Assembly (NCBI GenBank): GCA_004154925.1
Contig: QJNS01000005.1
Coordinates: forward strand, 372,001-436,000
Direction: 5' to 3'
Source: Monosporascus cannonballus
Taxonomy: Eukaryota > Ascomycota > Sordariomycetes > Xylariales
DNA: 64,000 bases
Of the stretch, positions 28,413-40,649 are shown piece after piece. The notes beneath the pieces were generated by a model. That model was not told the DNA's origin. It saw only the letters and a program-made list of their open reading frames with translations, and made no database searches. Positions within the stretch are counted from its first letter, which is position 1. Every line of letters begins with the position of its first letter. The position numbers and the translations under genes are program-made.

Positions 28413-28784
28413 TATAACGGTTATACGGTTTAACTAATTATTAAACCTTAAATTAACGGATTTATATTAATAAAAATATTGCAAAAATTTAAGTAATAAA
28501 TATAGCAATATATTACGTTTCGTAATATTAAAGGTACCTTAAATAACGATATTATATTATAAGCTGCAATTATTTAAATTATGAAAATAATTAGCGTATG
28601 TATCTTTTTTTTTGGCTTAATTATTCGTAATTACGCCGTTAGTAATAATTACGATTACTTGGGATCACCTTTGATCATTAATAATTACTGGCTTGACAAT
28701 AATCACCGTTACATAATCCGGGAGGTGGCCCGTATGCTCCCTGCCTCACCGTTTCTTGAGACCGGAGCCCGTCGGGTCGTAACA
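28413..28784 (-). repeat. Family B 5' LTR, 372 bp
   Basis: On the plus strand it starts as a RIP form of TGTAACGG and ends GGGTCGTAACA. Its last ~110 bp are nearly unmutated whereas the mate LTR shows transitions there. A 69-codon open frame across it is incidental. Confidence 0.8.
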
Positions 28785-31700
28785 GTATAGTAATAAGGAA
28801 AATATTTGCTTTCGCGGTGTTTATAAGAGATATTTTATCGTTTTAGCTGTTTTAGCAGCCGAAAAATGACCGATATAGAATTTCTATCCAGAGATAGCAA
28901 ATTATTAATAACGTAAATAATTTTATATTTTTTTAAATATTAATATCAGTAGTAATAAATGCGAGGTTAAGGTAAAAAGGAATAAATATTAATAAGTTAA
29001 AAAGGAGGTTAAAAAGTTAAAGCTTTAAAACGAAAGAAATAACGATTTAATAAAACGTATAAATAATATGATAATATAGTTAATAAGTATGTTTTAATTT
29101 AAACGCGGAGTTTTAAAAGTTCGCATAATATTAGTATATAATCGAAGGCGTTATAAAGCGTTTTACTATCTGAGGTTAAGGTAAATAGCTTTAAGAAGTA
29201 TTTATTATTTTAAAAAGCGATATAAAGAAGATTAACCTTTTAAGAAAAGGCGAAACAAAATCTAGAAAGTCGTTTATCGAGAAGTTTAATCTGTTTAACC
29301 TTCTGAAAAAAGAAAAAAGCAAGTTATTTAAAGGTAAGGGAGTGGTACGAGATAACTCTGATAATTTAGATAGCTTTTTTTAGACTTTTTTAAAGGTCTT
29401 TTAAAAAAGAAGAAAAATTGTTATAACTTACCTAATAGTAATAGCTTTAAGAGCCCTAAATAGCTTTAACAAATTAGATATTACTCTGAAAAACGGAGAG
29501 AAAGGTTTTAATAAGTTTAATAACGGAGCTAATAAGTTACGTTAAAAACGTTTTAATTTCACATTAATTAAGGAGAATTATTTAGTATGTGACGTTAATT
29601 AAAAGTTTTAAAGTAACGTTTTTAGCTTTATAATAAAAGAAATTAGTTACGAAAACGGGATGAAATCAAGTTAATTAAACCAGTTACGGTTAGCGAAAGT
29701 TATTATTAAAATTTACAAAAGGGCGTTTTTAAAGTTAATTATAGGTATTAAAAAAGGTACAAAAATGCTAAGAACGTTCCGGAGGATTTATATAGTGATA
29801 AGTAAGTTTCGGTAAAAATCCTTTTAAAAAAGCTTAATAAAGTTACTTACGATAAAAGGGACCCGGTACAGTTTATTATTAAGTTTTAAAAGCTTTTACG
29901 CAAGGTAAAAGGTTGCGGTATCCGATTTAAATCGGAGAAATAAATTATTATGTTTTTTATTGCTGTAAAAAACCGAGTTGGTAGTTGGTGCAAAATTATT
30001 TAATCGGTATTGAGGTAAATAGATTACTTTTTTTAATAATTAATTAACGATTTTAATAATGAATTTTATAACCGTATTAATAAAAAAATGAAAAGATCTA
30101 TAATGTCTAAAGAGGTAAAAGTAAAGTAAATAATAACTTTAAAGATAAAAAATTCGCCTGGAACAAAAATAAAGAATTATTATGTTTTAATTATAGCAAG
30201 TACGGCTATATAGCGAAGGACTGTTTTAAACTATAAAAGAAATAGTTAAATGGCAAAGGAAAAAAAGGGAAACGTAATTAGTATTAGAAAAACAAGTAAT
30301 AATAGTTAAAATAATCATAGTAATAACATCCGTAGCGGTAGTTAAAGCGAGGAGCAATTTATCCTAGAAGGTCTTAGAGACCTGTGCCGGTTAGACGGAA
30401 AAACCTTTAGCGCCCATATCGACGAGCGATAGTTTTAGGATCTTATGTAGTGGTACGACGAGATAATTCAAAAGGGAGCTTAAGGAGCCACAGTAGTTAA
30501 GAGCCCTGAGCTACAGTTAGCTGAATGCCTTAAAACGACACTTATAGCAGCTATCTGCTTTGAGGAAGCCACTGATAAGGAACTCCAAGAGGTAGTTATA
30601 GTGGATAATAGCCTTAAGCTGCAGGGAACCGATTAACCTAAGCCGTAGTTGCAGGCAACCGAAAAATCTAAGCTTTAGACGACTAAAAGCCTTAAGTTTT
30701 AGGCAGCTGATTGCCCTGAAATAATTAAAGTAATTGTTATAAGCAGCGCCATATTTCTGTGCGTGCATTCATTTATAAAAAGTAATCGCAATAAATTGCT
30801 TTAGGATTTAAGAGTTAACGTTAATATTATTAAAAATATTAACGACTTGAAGAGAAATATTATATTAAATGTTAAGTTTAAAAGAATTTATATTATAATT
30901 AAAGGTGGACTAGTGTTTACAACTTTTATTAGTATAGTAAAATATCTTTTAAAAGGGCTTAGTTAAGAAAATAACGAAATTATAATAAGGTATATATTAT
31001 ATATCGACAATTTCCCATTAAAGGTGTTTTTCAACAAGATATTTTATAAACGGGAAGGTTATTTGAATCGTAACGCCTTAATTTGCTCTGACGGAACTCA
31101 ATTAATAAAAAATAACGTTTTTTAAAAAAGATTTTTTCTTAGAGTTTTACGAGAAATCGGAGTTTATTGTTAGGGCTTTAATAATAAATGATTATTAGGG
31201 ATACGCATTAAGAAAGATATTTAATAAGGAAAACGATAACCTCAAGCGTATTTTTATAGGCGCTTTTAGAGACGGAAAGGTTTTTATAACGAATAAAGTT
31301 ATAAAGAAAATTAATTTTTTGATATCGCCGCTTTTGTTACCCCAGTATTAAACGATTAATTTCGATTATTAAAAGAATTACGAGGATAAATTTGGAGCTT
31401 AAAGATATAAAAACGATATCTTATATAACGTATAATAAAACGAAAATATAAAAATCTTCTTTTATAAATTTTTTAAAAATAACGGTAATACGTTAAAGAG
31501 ATTATTTAATATAGCGTAAATTTAATTAAGCTCGTTAATATTAAAAATAATAGTTCTTTTATATTAATTATAAATAATTTATCGCATAATGCAAAGTCTT
31601 ATTCATTTCGAATTAAAAACGAAATATAGTAATATTTATGTACCTATATTACGCGAGTAATTAAACGCCGAAAAGCGTTATTACTGGATAAAGACAGCGA

Positions 31701-32065
31701 AAGGAGAAAAATAAAAATAATGCGTTTTAACGGGGGCAGAAAGTTCGGCATAATAATTATCGAAAACTCTTACGTTATAAAGGGTATTAAGCTGGTAATT
31801 TTTAACGCGTATAATTAATATCAAAATAAAGTCGTAAAACGTAGTATATAATTTCTTTAAAACGAAACGTATATAATTTTAATATAAATAAAAATACTTG
31901 TATGTTTTTAAAATTTTGTAATAAAGATTATAACCGATACGATTCACCGAATAAGTTATCCTATAATAAAAAACGTAATACTTATCAAATATTTTAAAAC
32001 TGAATTTAATTTCCAACCGAAATAATTATATAAGCCTAATAATAATTATTTTCGTATTTTCGGCA
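28785..32065 (+). pseudogene. Copia-like gag-pol remnant (element F), truncated
   Basis: Between the two B elements the plus strand reads as a degraded retrotransposon. A gag segment near 29,830-29,990 ends in KNRVGSWCKII. A zinc-knuckle relic near 30,183-30,230 has the C-x2-C-x4-H-x4-C spacing with the second Cys and the His changed to Tyr by C:G to T:A transitions. A protease/pol lead-in follows at 30,780-31,130. The zone 30,350-30,780 is less mutated. No LTR or terminus was identified. Copia affiliation is inferred from the CCHC gag style only. Confidence 0.45.
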
Positions 32066-32457
32066 TATTACGACCCGATAAGCTCCGGTCTTAAGAAACG
32101 GTCAGGCAGGAAGCATACGGGCCACTTCCCGGGTCACGTGACGGTAATCACTGCCAAGCCAGCGATCATTAGTAATTAAAGGTAATCCCAAATAATCGTA
32201 ATCACCATTAACGGCATAATTACGAATAATTAAGCTAAGAAAAAGAAAAATATATACGCTTATTATTTCCATAGTTTAAATAATTTCAGTTTGTAATACA
32301 TATTAATATTAATCGTTTATAATATTCTTTTGCATTTTTGGTATTAAAAAACGTAATACGGTTATTATATTTATTACTTAGATTTTTACGATATTCCTAT
32401 TAATATAAACTCGTTAACTTAAGGTTTAATAATTGGTTAAACCGTATAGCCGTTATA
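32066..32457 (+). repeat. Family B 5' LTR, 392 bp
   Basis: It begins TATTACGACCC, a RIP form of TGTTACGACCC, and ends in a RIP form of GCCGTTACA. Confidence 0.8.
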
Positions 32458-35400
32458 CGTTATAAATTCTTATTTAATAATATCGTTAAACTTTAAATAA
32501 TATTTAATACTGTTAAAATATTGATTAACACTTAGAAAACTCCTATTTAACAGCTTTAGGCTCGAATCCGGAAATTAGAAAAGAAATTCGATAACTTAGG
32601 GTTACGCCACTTATTTAAGCCTTTTTCGCCCGTATAAAACCTAAAAAACCGGAACCTTATAACACAAAAAAATAATTTTTAAACTTTTTTAATTTAGGTA
32701 CGAATTTATTTTCGTTTCTTAAACGTTAATAATTTAACGGATATAATTTTAATAATAAAAATATACTTAACGGGAAATACGATTAATTAATTTAAGCCCA
32801 TTATAAGATATTTTTTGAAATTAGGAAAATTGAATAAAAAAACTTTATTAATAAGATTTTTTTATTTTATACCAATTTCGAAAATAAAAGGCATAATAAT
32901 TTCGGTAACCGGATAAAAAACGATCTGCAGCTTAATAACTTTTGTAATTTCGATAAAAAGGACTCGTATTTAAATACGCCGTAATTTTTAAAAGTTTTGC
33001 AGCTAAGATAAAATAGGAAAACGATAAGCCCGATACCCTTATCGATATATTTTATAAAAAGTTAAAAAATATTATAAAAAATAAAATTATTCGGATTAAA
33101 TGATTAATTGCCCTGGACCGGTATATCGCAAAAGCAATTCAAATCGATAATCGGCAATTTGAAAAATAACAAAAAAAAGGATAATATATTTTACGTTTGG
33201 GATATAATAAGTCCAACTAAAAAAGAAACGAAATATATTTTTTATTTCTTACGGAACGGCGTTAGAATCTATGAAACTCGGTATTACTTACCGACAAAAC
33301 TGGAACCAGATTAAATGCTTTAATTATGGCAAAATGGAATATAAGACCAATAAAGATAAGAAGCCAAAAACATTATAATAAAATAACTGGACCTTTGTAA
33401 CGGAAAGGTAATTTAAAAAGAATTAAAAAAACGATAATAAAGTTATTAATATATTTTAGACCAAATATATATTAGGCTTATAGCAAAAAGTCCAATAAAA
33501 ACTATTACAATAAGAAATCCGACGAAAAATGCGAAAAGCCAGAATATTAGCTTAATAAATATTACGAATATAATAGAAAGCGTTATAAAGATAATTATGC
33601 GAATATTAGAATTAGATAAAAGAAATTTGTTCCGGAATTTTTGATCGATATGGCAAAATATATACCATATATTATTAACGATAAAAATATCCCGATTACG
33701 AAAAATAAAAATAATAAATTTACGAACGAATTATCCGTATATATTATAAAAGATTCGATTTTCGAAACCGTACCGAAAATAATAAAAACGATAAATAATA
33801 ATATCGACATTTTCGAACCATAGCCCTAAGAAATATCCAGCAGTTAGCCAAAATAAAAAGCTGGCGCAAAAAAAGTAACATTTGCAAAAAAACATTTTTT
33901 ATTATTATAAATAATATGATTATTAAACGGAAAAAAAGTTAATTTAGTGTACGGTAAAAAGATATTATTAAAAAAGTATTACGGATTTTTATTTTTAATT
34001 GGTATTTATTATAAAGTCTTTAAAAAAGTTATTAAGAAAAAAATACGTTAATTTATAAGAAATATTTAAAACGATAATTAAAATAATGCATAATAAGATA
34101 TAATCGTAAACATAAAAAAATAATTTATTTAATAAGGAAAGAAATTACGAAAAAATTAAAAATAATTAATATGGTTTAAAAAAACAGTATGCCGGCAATA
34201 ACGATAGATATTGAAGCTTAAAGAGCTAAACGAAAAAATATAATTAAGGTTCGACAAATTCGAATAGAAATTTAAAAAAAAAGTTATATATAAAAAAGCC
34301 GTAAAATAACGAAATCCAGAGGAATTAAAGAGAGTTTCCGAAAAAGGCTTTAAACGTAATAAAAAATAACGTTAATAACTTTATTACTTTAAATATACGA
34401 ATCGAAATATATTAGTATATTATAATAATAAATTATAAAGCTTTAAGCGGAAATTATATTATACTAAATATAATTAATAAGTTCAGATTATTATTAAAAT
34501 ATAAATTGGAATTTTTTTTAAAGATAAATATCGAAAATTAAGAATTTGCTTATAATAATAGAAAGGTTATGCGCGAAATTAATTACTTTAAGATTATTTT
34601 TAAAGGATAATATCAAATAATTAATTTCGATATCGTTTTATTAGGAAATTATAATATAATCTTAGGATTATTATAGATACGTTAATACAGAATTTTGATT
34701 AACGGCGGAATTGGTTAAATAAAACTTATTTTATTTTTTATTAATAAATAAAAAGAAAAATTAAGATCTCAATACTTAATCGATCACAGCGACAAATGTA
34801 GACATAAGGATATAATAAAAATCTTATTATTTAAAAGAATAAAATATAAAAATAAAACTGGTATCAAAAAAATATAACGTATCGTTATTATTATTAAAAC
34901 GAAATTAAAGCAATTAAATAATAATTTAAAAGAATAAAAATAATAGCCTTAAAATTAAATAATTTAATTAATATATTATTATAATGTTATAGATATAAAT
35001 AGTATTTTTAAAAAAAGGTTTAATACGAAATTATTAAACTATAACGAATAAAATTACGAAATAATTCTTAAAAAAGAATTTTCGACAAAGTTTTACTTTA
35101 TTTATAACCTTAATAAAAGTATATTACGTATTCTTAGGAAATATTTAAAAAATTCATAATAATAAAATAAATTTAATTTTTAAAGTTATTAATGAAATAT
35201 CTAATATTTTTCGTACTTGAGAAAAATAGGAAATTATAACCTATAATGAATTATCGATAATTAAACGATATTATTATTAAATATTAAATATTATTATCCT
35301 TAATTACGAAAATAAAAGACCGATTTTACGGAACCAAATAATTTATAATATTCGATTTTAAAAATGGATATAACCTTATAAAAATTAAAAAAGGATACGA

Positions 35401-37430
35401 ATAAAAAATAATTCTGAAAACGAAATATAAATTATTTAAATATTTGGTTACGTTAAAAGAATTTACGAACGTATTAGCAATTCTTTAGCGAATAGTTAAT
35501 TAAGTATTACGAAAATACCTTAATATTTTTTTAATTTGCAATTTCGACGATATTTTCATTTTTTCGGAAATAAAAAAGAATATACGTAAAATACGTTTAT
35601 AAAAGTTTTTAAATTTTATAAAACGTAATGTTATTTATTAACGTAAAAGAATTAATTTTATATATAAAATAAGATATCTAAAATATATTATTACCTTAGG
35701 ATATATTAGGATAAACCCTAAGAAAATCGTTATAATTACAAAATAGCAAACGTTAATAACGGTTAAAAAGGTATAAGCATTCTTTGAATTTGTTAATTAT
35801 TACAGGAAATTTATTTAAAATTTTAGCAAAATATTTATATTTTTAACGAATCTTACAAAAAAAAATTAAATGGATGCTAAATATAGTAATAATATTTCAG
35901 GATAGTAAAAATGCAATTATTAACGAACCAATACTAATTATATATAATTCAAACCGCCCTGTTAAACTAAAAACCGATATTTCGGATTGCGCGTTAAACG
36001 TAATAATCGGATAACGAAATAATTAAGGCAAATTGTACTTTATTGCATTTTTTTCGTATAAATTAAAAAAACCGAATTTAATTACGATATTCCAAATAAG
36101 AGATTTATGGCTATTATTATGGCATTCCAAAAGTTCAGGCATTTCTTAAAGGAAAACTTATACCAAATTAAAATTTATACGGATTATTAAAATTTTACCC
36201 GATTTACCATAATTAAAAAATTTATAAAACGATAATTAAAATATAGGAAAAGATTAGCGAATTTTGATTTCGTTATTTATAAAAAGAAATAAAGAATAAT
36301 AAAGTAAATACTTTAAGTAAGTAATTAAACCTCAAAAAGAAATTAATCAAAATTAGCTATATAATTTTCGATATTACCATAAAAAATATATCCGCTTATA
36401 ATAAATTACGATAATTCGGATAATACCTTTCGATACATATCGGAAAGTTTAATAATATAATAATAATTTCTCAAAACGTTAAAAATAAATAAAATACAAA
36501 TTTTTAAAAAATACCAGAAAATTCTAGTACGAAAAATATATAAACATTAGTTATACGGATTTCCAAAAATCCACAAAACCTTAAAAAAACTTTAACGTAC
36601 ATATTACTTTTTTAAAATAAAATTAACGGTACAAAAAGTCATACGGCAATACGATATTTACGCCAAAGCAAAGGCGCGACGATATAAGCCTTACGAAAAA
36701 CTATGGCTATTATCAGTCGTAAAATAACTATAATATTTAGTTATATTTAATTTTATTATTAAATTTTCTATATCAAAAAATCTAATTACAAAAATATATT
36801 ACGATAATATCTTTGTGATTATCGACCGATTTACGAAATTTTACTATTTTTTACTATATTATAAGGACATAAACGCAGAACAAATAATATGTATTTTTTA
36901 AAACATATTTTTAATATATACGGATTACTAATAAAAATTATATCAAATAAAGGATTAATATTTGTATCTAAGTTTTAAAAAGGTCTAATAATATAAATCG
37001 GCCTAAACCACAAATCATTTAAAATATTTATATTATATGTAAATAAATAAATAAAAAAAACGAATTAAATTTTAAAACGTTACTTATAATATTATATTAA
37101 TTACGAACAAAATACCAAAATTAAAGAATTATTAATCGTATAATTAACTTATAATACTAATTATTACGAAAATATGAAAATAATATTTATAAATATAAAT
37201 TTTGGTTTTATTTCAAAACTTTACAGAAAAAAATATAACGACAATTTAATTAATATTAAAACAATCTTTATGTTAAAATAATTATGATAATTATACTAAG
37301 AAATAAAATTAAAATTAAAATTCGTACAAAATTAAAGAAATAAATATTATAATTAAAAAAATTAAAATAATTAATTTTCGAAAAAGGGAAAATAATTTTC
37401 CTTGCTATAAAAATTATTTAAATAAAATAA
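32458..37430 (+). pseudogene. Family B gag-pol remnant (plus)
   Basis: A short open gag stretch lies at 33,108-33,314 and another at 33,641-33,823, which is the sense version of the antisense frame seen in the other B copy. The reverse transcriptase active site appears near 35,542-35,550 as F-D-D in the Y-x-D-D position, followed by I-F-I-F-S. An integrase-type stretch is near 36,810-36,900. Stops occur every few tens of codons. The 3' end of pol continues beyond the nested insertions to 46,170. Confidence 0.65.
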
Positions 37431-37850
37431 TGTTACAGGAACAGGGGTTCCTGTCTCGAGGAGACCAACCTTTAAGGCCTAGCGCGGACCTGTCACGGCT
37501 AAACTCCGGGCAGGAAGCCTGGCTCTTAAGGTGATCTGGTTGATCTGGGTGATCTGGGGACCAGATCACACAGATCCAACAGATCCACGACACACTCATT
37601 TTGGGAGTTGGGATATATAATAAATCGGTTTCTCATATAAATAGCACTTACTTAGTTTCGCTTTTTAACTATTAATCTAAGCTTTTAATCAAGAGGCAAT
37701 TATACCGTTTTCTAATTAAGGGAAAAGTTTTTAAATTTCTTTAACGAACAGATTATTAAATTATTCTTCGTCCTATTGTTACCTGCAAATCAAGACCCCA
37801 TTTCGGATACTGCTCATACCTCCAGGTGGATATATGACAGGTTCGTTACA
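37431..37850 (+). repeat. Family A solo LTR, 420 bp
   Basis: It begins TGTTACAGG and ends GGTTCGTTACA with no internal region. The flanks are AATAA (37,426-37,430) and AATGA (37,851-37,855), a target duplication differing by one G to A change. It arose by LTR-LTR recombination after insertion into the B element. Much of the central part, including GATC repeats at 37,533-37,585, is unmutated, suggesting it is younger or better protected than the neighbouring LTRs. Confidence 0.85.
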
Positions 37851-38079
37851 AATGACCTAACAAAAAATTTAATTTCAAATATATTGGTTTATACAAAATC
37901 GCTAAAAAAATCTTAAAAATAATTATTAATTAGAATTTTTATTAAAAGTAAAATTTTATTTACTTTTTTACATTTCCTTATTTATATTAATAACGCATAT
38001 AATCAAAATATATATAATATAAAATAATATAAAAATAAAACATAAATAAGTATATAAAATAAAGAAAATCGTTCATATA

Positions 38080-38499
38080 TATTACAGGAACAGGGGTTCC
38101 TGTCTTGAGGAGACCTACTTATAAGGCCTAGTGCGAACCTGCCACGGGTAAACTCCGGACGGGAAAGCTTGGTTTTTTAAGTGATCTAGGTGATTTAAGT
38201 AATTTGGACTAGATCACATAAATCACATAGATTTACGATATATTCATTTTAGAAAGTTAGGATATATAATAAATCGGTTTCTTATATAAATTGTACTTAC
38301 TTAATTTCGTTCTTTAGCTATTAATTTAAGCTCTTAATTAAAAGGTAATTGCACCGTTTTTTAATTAAGGGAAAAAATTTTAAATCTTTTTAACGAATAA
38401 ATTATTATATTATTTTTCGTTTTATTATTACTTACAAATCAAAATCCTATTTCGGATATTACTTATATTTCCAGGTAAATATATAATAAGTTCGTTATA
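38080..38499 (+). repeat. Family A 5' LTR, 420 bp
   Basis: RIP-altered ends (TATTACAGG...TTCGTTATA); pairs with 44,955-45,374. Confidence 0.85.
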
Positions 38500-38759
38500 T
38501 TTTAATAATGTTTTGATTAATAGCCGACGAATAATTTACCGTCTAATTAAGGTATAAATCTTTTTGAACTTAATGCAAACGATAACATAGAATAATGTTC
38601 AAAAAACAAACAGTATATCCGATTCCCGTTATTGGCCAGTAAAATATTATTAATAAAATTTAACGATTTACCCCTTATTAAAGAAGTTTTCCAACTAATT
38701 AATAATATAACGCCCCTTATCACTCGATCTCAAAAAAGTCTATCATCCTCGTAACCCTA

Positions 38760-40110
38760 ATAACAACCTACCCCGGCTCTTAAGGACATTATCAAAGTCC
38801 AGGAAAAGGAATCGGAGAAAAAAAAGAAAGCTAAAAAGGAAGCGAAAGAAAAATATGGGATTAAAATCCAAAAAGGCAAAAAAAAAAAACTTACTACGGA
38901 CAAAAGGCTTAACCTTCTAGCTTAGGAAATTAAAAGCTTAAAAAAGGAAAATGCTCGACTTACTAAAGGAAAAAAACCGGCTTTTTCCTAATTTAGCTCT
39001 GCCAAAGAGCGAAGCCAAAAGGCTAGTTACTAACCACTTTCGCTAAATACAAAATAAACATAAGAAAAAGCTCCGACTTTACCCTTATTCGGCGTAAATT
39101 AATTACGAAAAGGAACAATTCCGCCTCCTAGCTACCATGGAATACCGGACGTCAAAGGCTATAAGCTAACCCCCCCAAAGCCTTATAACGGATCCGAAAA
39201 CCCGGAAGGATTTTTAATCTAGGCCAGATTACACCTTAAATTCTATAAAAGTTCTTTAAAAGAAAATTATCAGAAAATAATAACTATTCCGCAATTATTT
39301 ACCGGAAAAGTTTTTTTATGGTTCGAATTTATTATAAAAAATTATTTAAAAAATTACCTTAAAAAATTATTGGACCTTATTAATTATATTTTTAACGATT
39401 ATGAAAATTTTGAAAAAAAAATACGCGCCTTATTTGGGAATTCCGATAAAAAAACAAAACGCGATTAAATAACTTTATTTCATTTATTAAACTAAGTCAG
39501 CCGCCAAATATATAACTAAATTTAACCGCTTGGCCGCCATTTTAAATCTGCCAGAAAACGCGTTATTTTACCCTTATTATAACGGCCTAAAACTCCTGGT
39601 CAAAAACGAAATATATAAGGAACCAAAGGTTGGATCTTTTACAAAATATATAAACAAAGTTATTATCGCCGATCGACATATTTTTAATCGGTACCTTAAG
39701 AAGAAAAGAACCGGCAAACGAAATAATAATAAGGGCTTTAAAAGCCAGAATAAGAAAAACAAAAGCAAACCTTAAAAAAAAGCAAATTCCGCTTCGAAAG
39801 AACCTAAAAAAAACAAATTTAAAATAGAATATTTCAATTATGGCAAAAAGGGGCATTTCAAAAATAAATATTATTCTTTCGCCAAAAGGAATTCCAAAAA
39901 GGGAGGGATTTTTTAACCCCAGAAAAAAACCAAAGCGGCTAAATAAAAAACCGATAATAAAGCAGAAAAGGAAAAGAAAAAAGTTAATTCGATTTCCTTT
40001 CAGCCAGAATTTACTATTGCCATAATTATTCAGATTTAGAACGATAACCCAAAATATAAGGATTATCCTATTTGCCAGAACTTTAAGGTTAAAACCTGTA
40101 AATACCATTT
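38760..40110 (+). pseudogene. Family A gag remnant
   Basis: The region encodes a retrotransposon Gag: a Lys/Glu-rich coiled stretch (38,790-39,000), the PPPSYHGIPDVKGYK block near 39,120, the conserved gag core with a W-F/F-N-type segment near 39,310-39,440, and the open stretch 39,530-39,775 (81 codons) carrying a Y-I-N-K-V-I-I-A-D-R-H-I-F-N-R segment typical of the Gag C-terminal region. A zinc-knuckle relic at about 39,829-39,875 keeps F-N-x-G-K-K-G-H-F with Cys residues lost to Tyr. Several in-frame stops make it non-functional. Confidence 0.7.
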
Positions 40111-40649
40111 CGAATAAACGGCTTCCAAGATAATCATAAGGTTAAGATGCCAATGCCACTTTAATTCCCAGAAATATAAAATGCATATAAAGAACGGTTA
40201 ATTTCGACCAGACGCTAGCAACCACGGATAATTGCCCCCCGAACTTTGCAAATTCTCAAAATATACCATTTATTCGAAAAAGCTAACGGTAAACCTTTAC
40301 GACTTACTACATTTTATTATTTGCTATCATAACGATTACTTCGTACATCTCAGAGCCAAAAAGAATAATAACTTTTGGCCTAAATAAGACGAAAAAATAC
40401 TTATAGAACCAGATAACGAATATTAATATACGGAAACTCCCAGATAGCCAAAATACCCTAGGTTTTACTATTTACATCCTAAATCAGAATAAAGTTAGAA
40501 AGCTATATCGTAAGGATACCTATATTACTTCCCGATATTTTGCGTTTAATACGAATTCCTAGATATAGGAATACCCTTTTCGGAGGTTTACCTTTTCGAC
40601 CCCATAATTTAAAAGGTACGAAACCAAAAAATAAGCCAAAAAGAAAACT

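Larger units (their letters stand above)
14759..28784 (-). mobile_element. Family B Ty3/gypsy element, interrupted by a nested family A element
   Basis: LTRs lie at 14,759-15,128 and 28,413-28,784 in the same orientation. The flanking 5-bp target duplication is GTATG on the left and GTATA on the right, differing by one RIP-type transition. After removing the A element and its duplication (7,287 bp) the element is about 6.7 kb. The polypurine tract is at the left LTR on the minus strand, so coding runs on the minus strand. The internal sequence is heavily RIP-mutated. Confidence 0.85.

Noticed and set aside
28581..28790. 69-codon plus-strand frame.
   Set aside because: Falls within the B-family 5' LTR.
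39587..40108. 173-codon minus-strand frame with a membrane-protein look.
   Set aside because: It is the antisense of the Lys-rich family A gag, which naturally reads as Phe/Leu-rich on the other strand.
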